DNA of 5,430 nt from Candidatus Falkowiibacteriota bacterium. GTDB taxonomy: Bacteria > Patescibacteriota > Patescibacteriia > Patescibacteriales > GWE2-39-37. This document shows positions 1-5,430 of this stretch, piece by piece. Location: the NCBI GenBank assembly GCA_013335665.1, contig JAAXVE010000063.1:1-5430 (forward strand). The letters are read 5' to 3'. The notes beneath the pieces are model-generated. The model did not search any database and was not told the origin of the DNA. It saw nothing but the letters and a program-made list of their open reading frames with translations. Positions within the stretch are counted from its first letter, which is position 1. The number at the start of each line of letters is the position of its first letter. The position numbers and the translations under genes are program-made.

Positions 1-499
1 GGCCATCACAAAGACCATGTTTATTAATAAAAACTTTTGCGTCTAAACCGCTTAATTTGGAATCGCCTACCGGTTTTGCATCAAAAAAATAATAATTATC
101 AAGACTGTCAGAAATGCCATTATAAATCCGGACCTCAAATCTCAATTTTTTCCCATCAAATGCCATGAATGGCCTTTTATCACTTTCATAAATGGTTGGC
201 GTTATTGATGAAGGAAATTTGACTTCAAACCCATACTTATCACTTCTATAAATCTTCCAGCCCTCAACCCCTGAATTGTGTATAGATGAGGCAATTTGAG
301 TACTTGTTGCAACCTGATCTGCTAGTACGGCTTCATTACTACTTGAACCAGACTGCTGTTCCCATGTCGAACTGGCCGCTAAGTTCTGGTTCTTGCCTGG
401 AATTTGGCCATCGGAAATTAAATCTTTCTTAGCGCATCCAAAACCAAAAACGCTTAACGCGACCATCAGGATAAATACTGGTAATGTTTTTTTATACAT
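1..499 (-). CDS. Putative lipoprotein, PsbP-like/W-x-x-Y-GF-FP family, 3' part missing
   Basis: I read this open frame directly: it starts with ATG at 499 and stays open for 166 codons to the left edge, so the C-terminus is outside the window. The N-terminus is a lipoprotein signal: MYKK, a hydrophobic stretch, then a lipobox ending FGFGC with the lipidated Cys at residue 22. A Ser/Ala/Gln-rich linker follows (about 40-78). Then comes the signature WKIYRSDKYGFEVKFP (81-96), shared with the two neighbouring lipoproteins. The stretch CAKKD-ISDGQIP after the lipobox is nearly identical to that of the gene at 1786-2484, which supports recent duplication. The ATG lies 18 bases after the upstream lipoprotein stop, with no terminator or good promoter between, so co-transcription is likely. 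The expected location is membrane-anchored and facing outward. Function is unknown; the resemblance to PsbP-like domains is by motif only. Confidence 0.82.
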   Translation of the reverse strand, partial: MYKKTLPVFILMVALSVFGFGCAKKDLISDGQIPGKNQNLAASSTWEQQSGSSSNEAVLADQVATSTQIASSIHNSGVEGWKIYRSDKYGFEVKFPSSITPTIYESDKRPFMAFDGKKLRFEVRIYNGISDSLDNYYFFDAKPVGDSKLSGLDAKVFINKHGLCDG

Positions 500-517
500 A
501 AATTACAGTATCGTCAA

Positions 518-1654
518 TTATTTAAGAAAAGTAACCGTAGATAAAATATTGACTAATAACTCTTCTCTATTCTTATTCAACTCGTCCATCTTTGGATTAT
601 TTTTTGAATCAACATTCAAAGTTGCGAATACGATCCATTTAGAATTAAGTTGATTCTGCAAAATGTAGTACAGCTCATTGCCCTTCTTTAATTTAAAGCA
701 CTCCAATGAATTAATTTTAACAATTTCACCTGTTGCAAATTCCTTATAACTTTTTAAGCTGTTCAAGTCTTTGACTTTATTTTTTTCAAAATTAAAAATA
801 TTTCTTTCAAAAAAATCCGTACTAAAATCGACAAATCCTTTATCGTAGATTTCAACGCTCACTTCTTCAAAAGTGCCCTGTTTTGTTTTTTTGTCGATAA
901 AAATCACTCCTATTTTTGGGTACTCCTCTACATTACTATTCTCCCCCGTCAAGACACTTTCTTTGTAATTTGAAGGGTACTTTATTGAATAGCCATGTTC
1001 AATACTCTTATACGACTGCCAATTAACTCTTACTGATTTAATTATTGTGTCAGACCACTTTTCCAGCTTATTGTTCACAATAATTTCCAGTACGCCATCA
1101 TAATCCTCTCCCCAAATATACGCAACAACTGCACCATTACTCCAGGTTACTTTTTTATAATGAACACCTGCCGAATAATAATCTTTCGTTACTTTCCGAG
1201 TCCAAGACTTATTCCAGTAATAATTTGGGTCTTTTAATAATGACTCGACTGTCGTTGAAGCATAAGAGACTAAAACACCCCAATCACCTTCAAACTTTCC
1301 ATTTGTCATGCCTAGCACGTGATATACATTGCCGTCATAGGCCATTCCACCCGCATAGGCTGGTGATTTATATGTCCAGTCCTTGGGAAATCTTATCTCA
1401 AAGCCAAGCACTTTATTTTCATAAACTTGCCAACCTCCTGTATTTATAGTGCTAGGGCCAGTAAAAAACTCAGATCGTACTACAAGATTACTTGCTGCCT
1501 TGGACTCCACGGGAGTGTCGCTGTTTTTTGTGATTGCTACCAAACCGCCATTATTAATGGTCGCGGCAGTTCCGTCCTTTTCTTTGGCGCAGCCGGAAGC
1601 AACAAAGATTAACGCGATAAACGGGATAAATACTTGGAGGGATTTTTTGGACAT
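518..1654 (-). CDS. Putative lipoprotein with two tandem W-x-x-Y/GF-FP domains
   Basis: A 378-residue protein starting with ATG. It has a lipoprotein signal (MSKK, hydrophobic core, lipobox VASGC with Cys at residue 22) and a linker to about residue 74. Two related domains follow. The first begins WQVYENKVLGFEIRFP (75-90) and ends near IIKSVRV (204-210). The second begins WQSYKSIEHGYSIKYP (212-227) and ends ILSTVTFLK (370-378). The repeated opening motif shows an internal duplication, unlike the neighbour at 1786-2484, which has one copy. The first domain is rich in aromatic residues (Tyr and Trp, 145-186). The fold may be PsbP-like, a family found in many exported proteins of uncultured bacteria, but that is inferred from the motif pattern. 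No catalytic motif is seen. There is no Shine-Dalgarno sequence; a promoter-like block lies 12 bases upstream. The downstream lipoprotein probably shares its transcript. Confidence 0.88.
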   Translation of the reverse strand: MSKKSLQVFIPFIALIFVASGCAKEKDGTAATINNGGLVAITKNSDTPVESKAASNLVVRSEFFTGPSTINTGGWQVYENKVLGFEIRFPKDWTYKSPAYAGGMAYDGNVYHVLGMTNGKFEGDWGVLVSYASTTVESLLKDPNYYWNKSWTRKVTKDYYSAGVHYKKVTWSNGAVVAYIWGEDYDGVLEIIVNNKLEKWSDTIIKSVRVNWQSYKSIEHGYSIKYPSNYKESVLTGENSNVEEYPKIGVIFIDKKTKQGTFEEVSVEIYDKGFVDFSTDFFERNIFNFEKNKVKDLNSLKSYKEFATGEIVKINSLECFKLKKGNELYYILQNQLNSKWIVFATLNVDSKNNPKMDELNKNREELLVNILSTVTFLK

Positions 1655-1666
1655 AAAATTATTTTC

Positions 1667-1695
1667 ATTTCAAAACGACTTTGAATATTGGTCAA
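1667..1695 (-). promoter_or_regulatory. Candidate promoter for the two-domain lipoprotein gene
   Basis: A -35-like TTGACC (1695-1690) and a -10-like TGAAAT (1672-1667) are separated by 17 bases. The -10 box matches TATAAT at only 4 of 6 positions. It ends 12 bases before the ATG at 1654, so a normal start site would leave a leader of only about 5-7 bases. The arrangement recurs with the same spacing upstream of the gene at 1786-2484, which is the main support. Confidence 0.5.
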
Positions 1696-1785
1696 AAACA
1701 AGGCCTTGTCAGTTCTATTTAACTTGCCGCGCTTTAAAAAATTGTTTTAAAAAAAGAATAATTATTGCGTAAATTCAACACACTT

Positions 1786-2484
1786 CTATCGAGTCCGATG
1801 AAAAGTGTCAACAATTTTTACAAGCAAATCATATGGCACGCGCGCCTCATTGGGCACTTCACTTTCATTTAGCTGGGCGCTTTGGGCGCTCATGTGATTA
1901 ACCAGGCGCGACTTGTCAATTTTCCTAAAAATACCGACACACTTATCTTCATCGATATAAACAGACGGACTTTTAAGCCGTATTGCCGCACAGTTGTCGT
2001 TACTTAATTTGACGATAGTATAAATACTAATTTCACACCCGCCCTCTCCAGCTCCGATCGTCGCGTACGAACCATATTTAAACTTTGTTGAAAAACTGCA
2101 TTTATTTACATCTATCCAAACTGATTGAGAACCATCTTCGGTCCCTAACTGCGTCTGAGCTAAGGACTTGTTTTCATGTTTAATGCGCCAAGAAGCAGGA
2201 AATTTTAATTCAAATCCGTACTTTTTATTTTCATATTTATTCCATTTACTCACGTCAAGGTTTTCAGGCGTGGTTGACACATCTGAGCTGGTCGCAACAG
2301 CATCGTTCCCCTTAACAGGGCTACTGCTTGAACTCGCTTGCTTGTCTTTTGTCGAGCTAGCCACTGAATTCTGACTCTTGTCTGGAATTTGCCCATCGGA
2401 AATTGAATCTTTCTTTGCACAACCAAAAACAACAACGCTTAACGCGATTACCAAAATAAATATTGAAAGTGATATTTTAGACAT
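1786..2484 (-). CDS. Putative lipoprotein, single W-x-x-Y/GF-FP domain
   Basis: A 232-residue protein. I chose the ATG at 2484. The frame extends upstream to a TTG at 2526, but that TTG is the first triplet of the candidate -35 box, and only the ATG start puts the lipobox Cys (VVFGC) at residue 22, as in both paralogues. After the signal comes a Ser/Lys/Asp-rich flexible linker (about 38-78). The signature WNKYENKKYGFELKFP (81-96) follows, then a roughly 135-residue domain. The mature domain has four further cysteines (129, 150, 165, 182), which could form disulfides outside the membrane; the paralogues lack most of them. The protein ends IVDTFHRTR, similar in pattern to the ILSTVTF end of the neighbour. 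It is the first gene after the tRNA terminator and has its own promoter-like block. Function is unknown. Confidence 0.87.
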   Translation of the reverse strand: MSKISLSIFILVIALSVVVFGCAKKDSISDGQIPDKSQNSVASSTKDKQASSSSSPVKGNDAVATSSDVSTTPENLDVSKWNKYENKKYGFELKFPASWRIKHENKSLAQTQLGTEDGSQSVWIDVNKCSFSTKFKYGSYATIGAGEGGCEISIYTIVKLSNDNCAAIRLKSPSVYIDEDKCVGIFRKIDKSRLVNHMSAQSAQLNESEVPNEARVPYDLLVKIVDTFHRTR

Positions 2485-2497
2485 AGGCCAGGAATTA

Positions 2498-2526
2498 ATT
2501 TCAAAATATATTTTAATAATAGTCAA
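2498..2526 (-). promoter_or_regulatory. Candidate promoter for the single-domain lipoprotein gene
   Basis: A -35-like TTGACT (2526-2521), 17 bases, then a -10-like TGAAAT (2503-2498), ending 13 bases before the ATG at 2484. Box sequence, spacing and distance to the start codon match the block at 1667-1695. It lies between the terminator at 2582-2610 and the gene, where a new promoter is needed. Confidence 0.52.
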
Positions 2527-2581
2527 AAGAAAGATTTGCCAACTCCTTTCAATTTAACATGCTTTACAAAAAAATATCAAC

Positions 2582-2610
2582 AAAAAACAACCCGAAGAGG
2601 GTTGTTTTTT
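2582..2610 (-). terminator. Rho-independent terminator after tRNA-Val
   Basis: A perfect 12-bp inverted repeat: AAAAAACAACCC (2582-2593) and GGGTTGTTTTTT (2599-2610) around a 5-base loop. Read on the minus strand it gives a GC-containing stem top followed by a T run, starting six bases after the tRNA 3' end. The A and T runs on both sides make it potentially bidirectional, but no plus-strand gene faces it. It separates the housekeeping unit from the lipoprotein genes. Confidence 0.9.
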
Positions 2611-2615
2611 ATATG

Positions 2616-2689
2616 TGGTCTCTGTGGGATTCGAACCCACGACCTCACCGATGTGAACGGTGCGCTCTAACCAGCTGAGCTAAAAGACC
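2616..2689 (-). tRNA. tRNA-Val, anticodon CAC
   Basis: A full 74-base cloverleaf can be drawn on the minus strand. The acceptor stem is GGTCTTT with AGAGACC (one G-U pair), the D arm is GCTC/GAGC, and the anticodon stem is CACCG/CGGTG around the loop TTCACAT. The T arm is GTGGG/CCCAC around TTCGAAT. The anticodon CAC reads the valine codon GUG. The discriminator base is A and the following bases are CAT, so the CCA end is not encoded and must be added by a nucleotidyltransferase. It starts 13 bases after the rnhA stop, suggesting release from the same transcript, and is followed at once by a terminator. Confidence 0.96.
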
Positions 2690-2702
2690 GGAGTAGCCTA
2701 GA

Positions 2703-3110
2703 TTACTCGCGGCTATCTAAGGCTAAATTTACTAATTTGTCAGCATCCTTGTTCTGTTCCCTGCGCACATGGGCGAAGGTGACTTTCTTGAAACCCAGGC
2801 GCGCGTTATGGATCTGTATGAATAATGGCGCTAAATCCTTATTCTTCACTTTGTAATTCCCGTTCAACTGCTCGACCACCAAGAGGCTGTCGAGGTAGAA
2901 ATCCAGTTCGATCGCTCCTAGCTCCTTAGCCTTGGCGATCGCGGCAATGACGGCCCTATACTCGGCTTGGTTGTTGGTCGTCTCGCCGATGTACTCCGAA
3001 ATCTCCGCAACCACCTGCTCTTTCTCATCTCGGATGACTGCCCCGATAGCGGCTGGACCAGGATTGCCCCTTGCTCCGCCATCGGTAAATATGACTAACT
3101 TTGAATTCAT
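2703..3110 (-). CDS. rnhA: Ribonuclease HI (RVT_3-like, handle-less type)
   Basis: A 135-residue protein that cleaves the RNA strand of RNA:DNA hybrids in the cytoplasm, clearing R-loops and replication primers. The four metal-binding acidic residues are in place: D10 in FTDGGARGNPGP, E50 in NNQAEY, D74 in FYLDS and D124 in NKDADKLVN. The conserved loop histidine fits H114 (FAHVRREQN). It is shorter than the 155-residue E. coli enzyme and has at most a reduced basic handle (GNYKVKNKDL, 84-93). That matches the RNase HI subgroup seen in archaea, Gram-positive bacteria and actinobacteria. The ATG at 3110 fits the family N-terminus; no Shine-Dalgarno sequence precedes it. It lies downstream of recJ across a long hairpin and 13 bases before tRNA-Val. 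Confidence 0.95.
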   Translation of the reverse strand: MNSKLVIFTDGGARGNPGPAAIGAVIRDEKEQVVAEISEYIGETTNNQAEYRAVIAAIAKAKELGAIELDFYLDSLLVVEQLNGNYKVKNKDLAPLFIQIHNARLGFKKVTFAHVRREQNKDADKLVNLALDSRE

Positions 3111-3157
3111 AATTTTTATATTGGTTCTTTAGGCAATCCTGTGAAAAGCTTCTAAGC

Positions 3158-3303
3158 TGGCTCGGCATTTGTCGGTCATTTTTATCGCGCATACGGAATC
3201 GTAGCAATTTTTTCTACAAAATAATCAGTATCAATATTATTTTGTAGAAAAAATGCACAGACTTCCGTCTAAGCAGGAAAAATGATTGGCAAATGCCGGG
3301 CCG
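3158..3303. repeat. Long imperfect inverted repeat (68-bp arms, 10-base loop)
   Basis: The left arm 3158-3225 and the reverse complement of the right arm 3303-3236 align without gaps at 50 of 68 positions. The inner 19 bp are perfect (ATTTTTTCTACAAAATAAT, 3207-3225 with 3236-3254), and the loop is CAGTATCAAT. A second block, CGGCATTTG, lies near the outer ends, and ACGGAA lies in the middle. The element fills most of the recJ-rnhA gap. It could be a miniature transposable element, an intergenic hairpin acting as an RNA-processing or attenuation site, or a structured RNA. It has no simple terminator shape, because no T run follows the outer stem. The repeat itself is certain; its role is not. 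Confidence 0.9.
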
Positions 3304-3328
3304 AACTAATGAATTGCCCGAGAAATTT

Positions 3329-5071
3329 TTATGTTAAATGCATGTCCGTGATGCGCAGTTGCACTTCACGGCGGCCGTTAAACTCGTTCAGTTCGATGTA
3401 ATAAGCAATATCAATTGTATCACCGATCTTGAGATCTGGCCACTCTGCCACCAAGCCGAAACCGATAGCTGTCTTGACCTTGGAGGTCGAGTTCCTGATC
3501 TTTAGGCGCAGGTGCTTCCCTTCCAGTCCCAGCTTGGCCACATCGACGATGTTGACGCCCTTACTCACGAACAAAGGGCGGGCGTTGGACTCGCCGAACG
3601 GCGCCAGCTTGTCGATTATCGCCAGCAGACTCTCATCCACTAATGACAAATCAATATCCGCCTCAAGCAATAACTTCGGTTTCAATTCCAGACCGCCCAA
3701 AGCATCGTTGGCTGACTGCTTGATATCCTTGATGAACTTAGCCAGATTCTCCTGACCGCGAATGCTGAAACCGCAGGCAGCAGCGTGTCCGCCGTATTTG
3801 AAAAGACTACAGCTGACCGACTCGACGGCCTTGATGAGATTATACTCATCAATACTGCGGCCCGAACCTTTGATTTCTTCTTCGTTGCCGGTGATTACTA
3901 AAGCTGGTAGATAATATCTTTCGGACAAACGGCCGGCCACCAAGCCGACGATGCCCTCGTTCCAAGCATCGCCTCGCCCATAAACGCTCGGACTGATGGC
4001 GACGATTATCTTATCTTCGGTCATCTCTGCCTCAACGCTCTTGATGATCTGGTTGACGATTTCCTCAGTGATCTTCTGACGATCGACGTTGCGGCCGTTC
4101 AGTTCAAGGGCTAGCTCGGCCGATTCCTGTTCGGTCTTACCCATCAATAATTCGAAAGCGGTATTGGCATGATCCATGCGGCCAGCCGCATTCAGGCGCG
4201 GGGTCAGCTGAAAACTGACGTTCCAACTATCGAGCGGCTTATTCGGATTGATCTTTGAAGCTTTAACCAGCTCGCGTAAGCCAGGGCGGCGAGCTTGATT
4301 AAGGACGGCTAAGCCTTTCTTAACCAAGACCCTGTTCTCATCGATTAACGGGACACAGTCGGCGATCGTACCTAAAGCGACCAAGTCCAGGATGCGCTCT
4401 TCTAATCTTAATTTAAGCTCGTCGGATAATTTAGCCCGTTCGATCAAAGCCATGGCTAGTTTGGCTGAAACGCCAACACCGGCCAGATACTTGAAAGGAT
4501 AGGTCTCGCCCGGCACCATCGGATTGACGATAATGCAATCCGGTAGCAACTCCACCTCCGGCGGCGGGACGTGGTGATCCGTTATTATCACGGACAAGCC
4601 CAAGCCTTTGATAAATTCAACTTCTTCTTTATTCCTGATTCCGTTATCAACGGTAATGATCAATTTCGCCCCGCCCTCTTTCAGCTCCTGTATGGCTTGG
4701 CGATTCAGTCCGTAGCCTTCGGTGACGCGATCCGGGATGTACACGTCCGTTTTGGCTTTGAGCGTATTCAGAACTTCGAGTATCACGGCAGAGGCCGTCA
4801 CACCGTCGCAGTCATAGTCGCCGTAGACCACGATCTTCTCACCATCCTTGATGTGTTTGATTATCAGGTCGACAGCCGCGGCCATCTGTTTGAAGGCGAA
4901 CGGACTGTGCCTGTACTTCACGTAATCTGACGACAAGAAAACTTCTGCGGCGGCGGCATCAGTAATGCCGCGATTAAACAAGAGTTGCCTTGTGACATCA
5001 TCAAAATCAGACAGTTTCTTCTCCGCTTCTTCGGAAATCAGCGGGTAAAGCTGCCAGTGTCTTTTTGACAT
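3329..5071 (-). CDS. recJ: Single-stranded-DNA-specific exonuclease RecJ
   Basis: A 580-residue protein, normal length for RecJ, the cytoplasmic 5'-3' exonuclease on single-stranded DNA used in recombination, mismatch and base-excision repair. The DHH domain shows all its motifs: VVYGDYDCDG with D85, D87 and D89; VDNG with D142; TDHH with D165, H166 and H167; and GTIADCVPL with D238. NAAGRMDHA (294-302) follows. The DHHA1 domain shows GIVGLVAGRLSERY (373-386), GSGRS (402-406) and YGGHAAACGF (426-435). Residues from about 460 to the end form the OB-fold DNA-binding domain, with APFGESNARP (490-499) as the family landmark at its start. No key residue is missing. The ATG at 5071 is preceded by an AT-rich stretch without a Shine-Dalgarno sequence, 30 bases after the mini membrane protein stop. 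Probably co-transcribed with lepA. Confidence 0.98.
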   Translation of the reverse strand: MSKRHWQLYPLISEEAEKKLSDFDDVTRQLLFNRGITDAAAAEVFLSSDYVKYRHSPFAFKQMAAAVDLIIKHIKDGEKIVVYGDYDCDGVTASAVILEVLNTLKAKTDVYIPDRVTEGYGLNRQAIQELKEGGAKLIITVDNGIRNKEEVEFIKGLGLSVIITDHHVPPPEVELLPDCIIVNPMVPGETYPFKYLAGVGVSAKLAMALIERAKLSDELKLRLEERILDLVALGTIADCVPLIDENRVLVKKGLAVLNQARRPGLRELVKASKINPNKPLDSWNVSFQLTPRLNAAGRMDHANTAFELLMGKTEQESAELALELNGRNVDRQKITEEIVNQIIKSVEAEMTEDKIIVAISPSVYGRGDAWNEGIVGLVAGRLSERYYLPALVITGNEEEIKGSGRSIDEYNLIKAVESVSCSLFKYGGHAAACGFSIRGQENLAKFIKDIKQSANDALGGLELKPKLLLEADIDLSLVDESLLAIIDKLAPFGESNARPLFVSKGVNIVDVAKLGLEGKHLRLKIRNSTSKVKTAIGFGLVAEWPDLKIGDTIDIAYYIELNEFNGRREVQLRITDMHLT

Positions 5072-5101
5072 TTATATTAACTAATAATTAATCTACTAAA
5101 C

Positions 5102-5209
5102 CTACATCATCGCTGCGGCAAAGGACCAAGCTAGCATCGAGATGATCACAATAAGGCTGATTACTGACCAGAGGAATCGGATAGCTTTTTTTCTTTTTGA
5201 TAATTGCAT
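5102..5209 (-). CDS. Mini membrane protein, 35 residues, between lepA and recJ
   Basis: A short frame with ATG at 5209 and stop TAG at 5104-5102. It begins MQLSKRKKAIRF, a strongly basic N-terminus. A hydrophobic segment follows (about residues 12-33: Leu, Trp, Val, Ile, Ser and Ala), with LIVIISMLAW at residues 19-28. This predicts a single transmembrane helix with the basic end in the cytoplasm. The start codon lies one base after the lepA stop (TAA-T-ATG), a spacing typical of translational coupling, and recJ starts 30 bases after its stop. Support comes from the textbook membrane-peptide composition and the operon position; I cannot show conservation. It is short enough to be skipped by gene callers. 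Function is unknown. Confidence 0.62.
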   Translation of the reverse strand: MQLSKRKKAIRFLWSVISLIVIISMLAWSFAAAMM

Positions 5210-5210
5210 A

Positions 5211-5430
5211 TTATTGTCTTTTCAAAATCTTTACAAAAGTGTCGCTTGGAATATCCACGCTGCCGCGACCCATGGCCATCATCTTCTTTTTACCCTTCTT
5301 CTGTTTTTCCAAAAGCTTGCGCTTACGCGACACGTCGCCGCCGTAGAGCTTGGCGGTCACATCCTTGCGCAAAGCCGAGATCCTCTCGGAGGCGATAACC
5401 TTAGCGCCCAAAGCGGCTTGCAGTTTGATG
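5211..5430 (-). CDS. lepA: Elongation factor 4 (LepA), C-terminal fragment
   Basis: The frame is open from the right edge, so only the last 72 residues are visible; the N-terminal GTPase domains lie outside the window. The visible part is the LepA-specific C-terminal domain: [20 protein letters not shown], then [20 protein letters not shown], then [12 protein letters not shown], ending [12 protein letters not shown]. The motif LRK-V-AK-YGGD-SRK-KLL-KQK-GKK-M matches the E. coli protein closely. LepA is a ribosome-associated GTPase that contacts the peptidyl-transferase side of the ribosome with this basic domain. The stop TAA is at 5213-5211. The mini membrane protein and recJ follow in the same direction. 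Confidence 0.97.
   Translation of the reverse strand, partial: IKLQAALGAKVIASERISALRKDVTAKLYGGDVSRKRKLLEKQKKGKKKMMAMGRGSVDIPSDTFVKILKRQ

Noticed and set aside
512..517. TTGACG as a -35 box for the partial lipoprotein gene
   Set aside because: A -10 at normal spacing would fall inside the coding region; an 18-base gap to the upstream gene fits co-transcription.
1449..1772. Plus-strand frames opposite the lipoprotein genes
   Set aside because: They have no domain, signal or ribosome-binding site and are antisense to a well-supported gene.
2485..2526. N-terminal extension of the single-domain lipoprotein to a TTG start
   Set aside because: The TTG is part of the likely -35 box, and the extension would bury the lipoprotein signal that lines up with both paralogues from the ATG at 2484.
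3115..3120. TATAAA just before rnhA as a -10 promoter element
   Set aside because: It lies only four bases before the ATG with no -35 partner; likely chance in AT-rich sequence.
3129..3179. A 16-residue frame just upstream of rnhA on the minus strand (possible leader peptide)
   Set aside because: Very short, overlaps an arm of the inverted repeat, has no ribosome-binding site and no regulatory codon run.
3025..3207. A 60-residue minus-strand frame overlapping the rnhA start and a repeat arm
   Set aside because: It overlaps rnhA in another frame, has no recognisable domain and depends on repeat sequence; rnhA has clear catalytic motifs.
3158..3303. CRISPR array or simple terminator at the recJ-rnhA gap
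   Set aside because: There is one inverted pair rather than regularly spaced direct repeats, and no T run follows the outer stem.
3326..3339. TATGTTAAAT resembling one arm of a dif/Xer site at the recJ end
   Set aside because: No second arm with correct spacing is present, and the bases encode the recJ C-terminus and stop.

Overview
The window is bacterial. Every supported gene lies on the minus strand, so transcription runs from high to low coordinates. The right half carries housekeeping genes: the end of lepA, recJ, an rnhA-type RNase H and a tRNA-Val. The left half carries three related lipoproteins with short, low-complexity linkers and a recurring W-x-x-Y ... G-[FY]-x-[ILV]-[KR]-[FY]-P signature. 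No gene start has a recognisable Shine-Dalgarno sequence. The lipoprotein type, the mini membrane protein after lepA and the missing ribosome-binding sites would fit a Candidate Phyla Radiation (Patescibacteria) genome. That placement is an inference from general features; no phylogenetic marker here proves it.

Layout in transcription order. (1) 5430-5211: C-terminal end of lepA (elongation factor 4). (2) 5209-5102: an unlisted 35-residue single-pass membrane peptide starting one base after the lepA stop. (3) 5071-3329: complete recJ, with all DHH/DHHA1 motifs visible. (4) 3303-3158: an imperfect 68-bp inverted repeat around a 10-base loop, with a perfect 19-bp core. (5) 3110-2703: RNase HI with its four acidic catalytic residues. 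(6) 2689-2616: tRNA-Val(CAC), then a strong 12-bp hairpin terminator at 2610-2582. (7) 2484-1786, 1654-518 and 499-1: three lipoprotein genes, the last cut by the window edge. The first two have matching upstream regions; the third follows the second after only 18 bases and is probably co-transcribed.

How they fit together. lepA, the mini membrane protein, recJ, rnhA and tRNA-Val look like one transcription unit ending at 2582, possibly subdivided by the long hairpin. RecJ (single-strand 5'-3' exonuclease) and RNase HI (RNA of RNA:DNA hybrids) both serve DNA repair and replication; LepA acts on ribosomes. Beyond the terminator the DNA becomes visibly more AT-rich. The lipoproteins there look like a local tandem duplication (gene plus promoter) with later divergence, and their function is unknown. 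The least explained elements are the long inverted repeat, the 35-residue peptide and the lipoprotein cluster with its shared promoter block.
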